The notes beneath the pieces were generated by a model. That model worked only from the letters and a program-made list of their open reading frames with translations, made no database searches and was not told the DNA's origin. A stretch of 7,912 nt of DNA, from the NCBI GenBank assembly GCA_937902285.1, contig CALGTB010000278.1:1-7912 (forward strand), read 5' to 3'. The position numbers and the translations under genes are program-made. Below are positions 6,288 through 7,912 of this stretch, piece by piece. The stretch's first letter is position 1. Every line of letters starts with the position of its first letter. The stretch comes from an uncultured Actinomycetes bacterium (GTDB taxonomy: Bacteria > Actinomycetota > Actinomycetes > S36-B12).

Positions 6288-6334
6288 GGAGATGGCAGAA
6301 CCGTGCCTTGCGTAACTCACGCCAGGAGGTCGTC

Positions 6335-7597
6335 ATGTTCACGCACCGCGGAACCACACACCTGATCATCTCGGGATTCGCGGTGGTGACGCTGACCGTC
6401 GGCTTGGCGGGGGCAGCGCCCGCAGGGGCCGGCGCCGCGCCGCCTGGGGCGGCCGTCGCCGCCACCGCGGTGGATCCGATCGTCGGCCAGTGGTCATACC
6501 AAGGCGGCATCGTCGAGGTCACGGGATCGGGCACGGAGTACGTCGGACGAATCGTCCAGGCGACCTCGTTCAACCAGTGCGTGCATCCGGTAGGACAGCA
6601 GATGTGGACCATCCACGGAAGCGGTGGGTCGTACTCGGGTACCCATGTTGGGTTCAACCTCACTGACTGCTCGGATCTGCGTATGGCTGCGAACTGGAGC
6701 CTCAGTGACGGCGGCAGCGGCACCTACTCCTTGAGACTCTGCGCGGAGGCCGGCTGCGCGACACTGCAGCGTGCGGTGCCGATCGACACGACGCCTCCCA
6801 CGGTCACCCTCAAGGGGCCGTCGGGGATCGTCAGGATCGGTCGGGAGTTCGCCGTGGACTACTCGGCCACCGATGACAGCGGTGAGGCCGAGCTGACGGC
6901 GACGCTGTACTCCGGAGGCGACGTGGTCTTCACGGACGAAACGGACGGACTCGTCACGGCGACGGGCAAGCAGACCGAAGGGACGCTCAGCCCCGTCGAG
7001 GGCGCTGCCGGCCCGTTCTACCTCTGCATGTCGGCCCGGGACGCGGCGGGCAACGAGAGCGTCAACTACCCGCAGAGCGCCTGCGTGTGGCTGTCGATCC
7101 AAGTGCCGGTGTCGCTGGTCTCCAATGGCTGCGGGGGAGCGCAGTGGGGGTCGACGGCCGAAGCGGTGCAGAACTGGCTGCTCGACACTCAGAAGTACGG
7201 GGGCGTGACCGTGGACTTCCGGTCGGCATGCAACCAGCATGACGCCGGCTATGCGGGCGTGACCGTCGCCGACCCGTTCATGAAGCGGATCGTGGACTTC
7301 CGCACGTGGTCCCGGGCCAAGGTCGACGCGAAGTTCCTGCAGAACCTGCGGACCCTGTGCCACACGTACCTGGACGGCCACGTGAGTCGCCGAACCCTGT
7401 CGACGTGCCTGGACGGCCCCGCCTGGGCTGACTACGGCCTGACTGCTGCGATCACCACTGCCCCCGGGGCCGGCACCTACTTCGAAGGCGTCCGCGCCGA
7501 GGCCGAGGGTGCTTACGACACGAACGTGACCCTCTCGGGAACGCAGACCATCAGCAGTCCCGAGACTTGGCCCGTGGGAGGTGGCCGCACCAACTGA
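6335..7597 (+). CDS. Secreted multi-domain protein with C-terminal prokaryotic phospholipase A2 domain
   Basis: This 420-residue protein is exported by a signal peptide (about 1-30, hydrophobic core LIISGFAVVTLTVGLAG, Ala-rich cleavage region). The N-terminal part (about 47-150), starting DPIVGQWSYQGG, is beta-rich with four Cys and resembles lipocalin-like DUF2147 only loosely. An Ig-like domain follows (about 152-250; TTPPTVTL at its start, SARDAAGNES near its end). The C-terminal domain (about 258-360) has SNGCGG (263-268), the phospholipase A2 signature FRSACNQHDAGY with His302 and Asp303, and KVDAKF with Asp331. By analogy with the Streptomyces violaceoruber enzyme, His302 and Asp331 would be catalytic and Asp303 a calcium ligand. 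The family releases the sn-2 fatty acid from phospholipids. Asn264 stands where that enzyme has a calcium-binding Asp, so activity is uncertain. The ATG at 6335 is fixed by AGGAGG 5 nt upstream; an in-frame start at 6308 would spoil the signal peptide. Confidence 0.82.
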   Translation: MFTHRGTTHLIISGFAVVTLTVGLAGAAPAGAGAAPPGAAVAATAVDPIVGQWSYQGGIVEVTGSGTEYVGRIVQATSFNQCVHPVGQQMWTIHGSGGSYSGTHVGFNLTDCSDLRMAANWSLSDGGSGTYSLRLCAEAGCATLQRAVPIDTTPPTVTLKGPSGIVRIGREFAVDYSATDDSGEAELTATLYSGGDVVFTDETDGLVTATGKQTEGTLSPVEGAAGPFYLCMSARDAAGNESVNYPQSACVWLSIQVPVSLVSNGCGGAQWGSTAEAVQNWLLDTQKYGGVTVDFRSACNQHDAGYAGVTVADPFMKRIVDFRTWSRAKVDAKFLQNLRTLCHTYLDGHVSRRTLSTCLDGPAWADYGLTAAITTAPGAGTYFEGVRAEAEGAYDTNVTLSGTQTISSPETWPVGGGRTN

Positions 7598-7603
7598 TGC
7601 CCG

Positions 7604-7621
7604 GCCGGTAGGTTCATCCGC
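7604..7621 (+). promoter_or_regulatory. Predicted leaderless promoter of the LLM oxidoreductase gene
   Basis: TAGGTT (7609-7614) fits TAnnnT, and its 3' end is 7 nt before the GTG at 7622, so the transcript should begin at or 1 nt before the start codon. No Shine-Dalgarno is present in the 24-nt gap. The block GCCGGTAGGTT (7604-7614) recurs as GCCGGTAGGCT at 1849-1859 before the DUF4333-type gene. Confidence 0.55.
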
Positions 7622-7912
7622 GTGACGAGGTTCTTCCTGCGCACGTATGCCTTCCCCGACGAGGTCGAGGCCGCGGCCGGGGCAGCCGAGGCCGATGGCT
7701 GGGACGGCATGCTGTTCCAGGACAGCCAGAACCTCACGCCCGACATCACCGTGTCGATGACGCTCGCGGCGCGGGCCACCGACCGGCTCCTGATCGGGAC
7801 TGCCGTGACGAACCTCGTCACGCGCAACCCTGCCGTCGTCGCGTCGACCTTCGCGACGCTGCATCACGTGTCAGGAGGGCGGGCCCTCCTGGGCGTGGCG
7901 CGCGGCGACACG
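7622..7912 (+). CDS. LLM-class (luciferase-like) flavin/F420-dependent oxidoreductase, N-terminal part, cut by the window edge
   Basis: A GTG at 7622 opens 97 codons that remain open to the right edge. The protein begins MTRFFLRTYAFPDEVEAAA and contains GWDGMLFQDSQNL, LAARATDRLLIGTAVTN, TRNPAVVASTFATL and VSGGRALLGVARGD. These are the beta1-to-beta4 landmarks of the luciferase-like TIM barrel: an acidic loop after the second strand, then the G-T-x-V-T-N/TRNP segment and the SGGR-G-RGD turn. The last parts are typical of members that use coenzyme F420, as in methylene-tetrahydromethanopterin reductase relatives of actinobacteria, but FMN use cannot be excluded. Full members are usually around 300-350 residues, so about two thirds lie outside the window. 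The substrate is unknown. The gene follows the phospholipase gene by 24 nt on the same strand but probably has its own leaderless promoter. Confidence 0.87.
   Translation, partial: MTRFFLRTYAFPDEVEAAAGAAEADGWDGMLFQDSQNLTPDITVSMTLAARATDRLLIGTAVTNLVTRNPAVVASTFATLHHVSGGRALLGVARGDT

Noticed and set aside
4483..6315. 610-codon plus-strand frame overlapping the GH18 gene
   Set aside because: It is Arg/Gly/Pro-rich with no domain, and the other frame encodes an intact GH18 with linker and two binding modules and a strong ribosome site.
6494..7867. 457-codon minus-strand frame over the phospholipase and LLM genes
   Set aside because: It spans two well-supported plus-strand genes and has typical shadow composition without motifs.

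Overview
The window is GC-rich and dense with short-spaced genes. Its genes favour G/C in third codon positions and start at ATG or GTG. The -10 hexamers are of the TAnnnT type with no clear -35, and the lipoproteins carry actinobacterial-looking lipoboxes. A DUF4333-type lipoprotein, a DosR-like operator and a luciferase-like oxidoreductase of the kind common in F420-using bacteria all point to an actinomycete. A Nocardioidaceae-like relative is a guess only. No mobile element, phage gene, tRNA, rRNA or CRISPR array is visible.

Left third, minus strand (1-1712): a run of genes read right to left. It starts with an unrecognised helical lipoprotein, followed 7 nt later by a TesB-type acyl-CoA thioesterase, then, after a 97-nt gap, the N-terminal 60 codons of a universal stress protein that runs off the left edge. 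The gap holds a perfect dyad, GGGACCAAGGTCCC, that matches the core of the DosR/DevR dormancy-regulator box. This fits the stress-protein gene downstream of it.

Middle, plus strand (1895-6223): a small DUF4333-type lipoprotein is transcribed divergently from the left block and is followed by a strong GC hairpin. Next comes the most interesting unit, two genes overlapping by 4 bp (GTGA). The first is a membrane-embedded processive family 2 glycosyltransferase with D, KxxxLN, DxD, ED and QxxRW motifs and seven predicted membrane segments. The second is a membrane-anchored GH18 chitinase-like hydrolase with two C-terminal CBM5/12-type chitin-binding modules. The architecture suggests a synthase-dependent surface polysaccharide, perhaps a beta-1,4-GlcNAc-like polymer, that is made and exported by the transferase and held or trimmed outside the membrane by its partner. 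The product is inferred, not shown.

Right part, plus strand (6335-7912): a secreted three-part protein ends in a prokaryotic phospholipase A2 domain with a CxxHDxxY motif. A second, degenerate DosR-like site lies upstream of it, centred 42.5 nt before a predicted transcription start. The window closes with the start of a luciferase-like (LLM) flavin or F420-dependent oxidoreductase that is probably read from a leaderless transcript.
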